A DNA stretch of 6,815 nucleotides from an uncultured Bacillota bacterium (GTDB lineage Bacteria > Bacillota_I > Bacilli_A > RF39 > UBA660), in the NCBI GenBank assembly GCA_947176475.1, contig CAMWQX010000059.1, positions 1-6,815 of the forward strand, in the 5' to 3' direction. Both the position numbers and the translations under genes were made by a program. Shown one piece after another: positions 6,638 through 6,815 of the stretch; positions within the stretch are counted from its first letter, which is position 1, and every line of letters begins with the position of its first letter. A model generated the notes under the pieces. The model saw nothing but the letters and a program-made list of their open reading frames with translations, had not been told where the DNA came from and searched no databases.

Positions 6638-6815
6638 ATGAGTAATAACACAGTAATTGAAATTAAAAATTTATGTAAAACTTATAAAACAAAGACTAGA
6701 GAAGTAGAAGCCCTAAGAGATGTGAGTATTAATTTTGAAACAGGAAAATTTTATGCCATCATGGGTCATTCCGGAAGTGGAAAGTCAACGCTTATTAGTA
6801 TTATAGGTTTACTAG
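6638..6815 (+). CDS. ABC transporter ATP-binding protein, 3'-truncated by the window end (first 59 residues)
   Basis: This is the nucleotide-binding subunit of an ABC transporter, which hydrolyses ATP at the inner face of the membrane to drive a partner permease. Visible are the opening beta-strand VIEIKNLCKTY with Tyr16 as the likely A-loop aromatic that stacks on adenine, the EALRDVSINFETGKFYAIMG segment (24-43), and the Walker A motif GHSGSGKST (43-51) followed by LISIIGLL. The spacing and sequence fit the MacB/LolD/BceA-type group (COG1136-like), which serves efflux, antimicrobial-peptide resistance or lipoprotein release. The usual Pro after the first Gly of Walker A in this group is His here, which should not affect catalysis. 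The Q-loop, signature and Walker B lie outside the window, so substrate and exact subfamily cannot be told. It has its own promoter region with an operator-like palindrome, and permease genes may follow downstream. Confidence 0.92.
   Translation, partial: MSNNTVIEIKNLCKTYKTKTREVEALRDVSINFETGKFYAIMGHSGSGKSTLISIIGLL

Overview
The window is the end of a draft contig from an AT-rich, Gram-positive-type bacterium. It carries the 3' part of rpoB, a complete rpoC and the first 59 codons of an ABC-transporter ATPase gene, all on the + strand. RpoB and RpoC resemble the Bacillota/Bacilli forms: there is no large insertion in the RpoC trigger loop, and RpoC is about 1,260 residues. The AT-rich codon use, long acidic C-terminal tails and an unusual rifamycin pocket suggest the Erysipelotrichia/Mollicutes side of the phylum. 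That placement is inference, not proof. All tryptophans are TGG and no in-frame TGA occurs, so nothing here requires genetic code 4.

Bases 1-33 are not genome. They match 30 of 33 bases of the Illumina Nextera (Tn5) Read 1 adapter, so true sequence starts near 34. One mismatch creates an in-frame TAG. The rpoB reading frame is open from 34, so this is a 5'-truncated rpoB rather than a gene starting at the ATG at 289. rpoC follows at once: the rpoB stop and rpoC start share one base (TAATG), and a strong ribosome binding site lies inside the last rpoB codons. Together they encode the beta and beta' subunits that form the RNA polymerase active-site cleft.

A compact intrinsic terminator is built around the rpoC stop codon and ends the transcription unit. 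The 173-base gap that follows (6465-6637) contains a plausible sigma-A-type promoter whose -35 box sits in a perfect 9-bp-arm palindrome, a second inverted repeat in the presumed leader, and a ribosome binding site for the ABC ATPase gene. That gene is cut off by the window end just after its Walker A motif.

I found no new multi-gene system. The most interesting biology is in the polymerase itself. Residues at the positions of E. coli beta Q513 and H526 are Lys and Asp, changes known to confer rifampicin resistance. Other unusual residues occur at the beta switch-region site E1279 (Tyr here) and in the beta' segment before the bridge helix. The second point of interest is the operator-like architecture ahead of the ABC gene.
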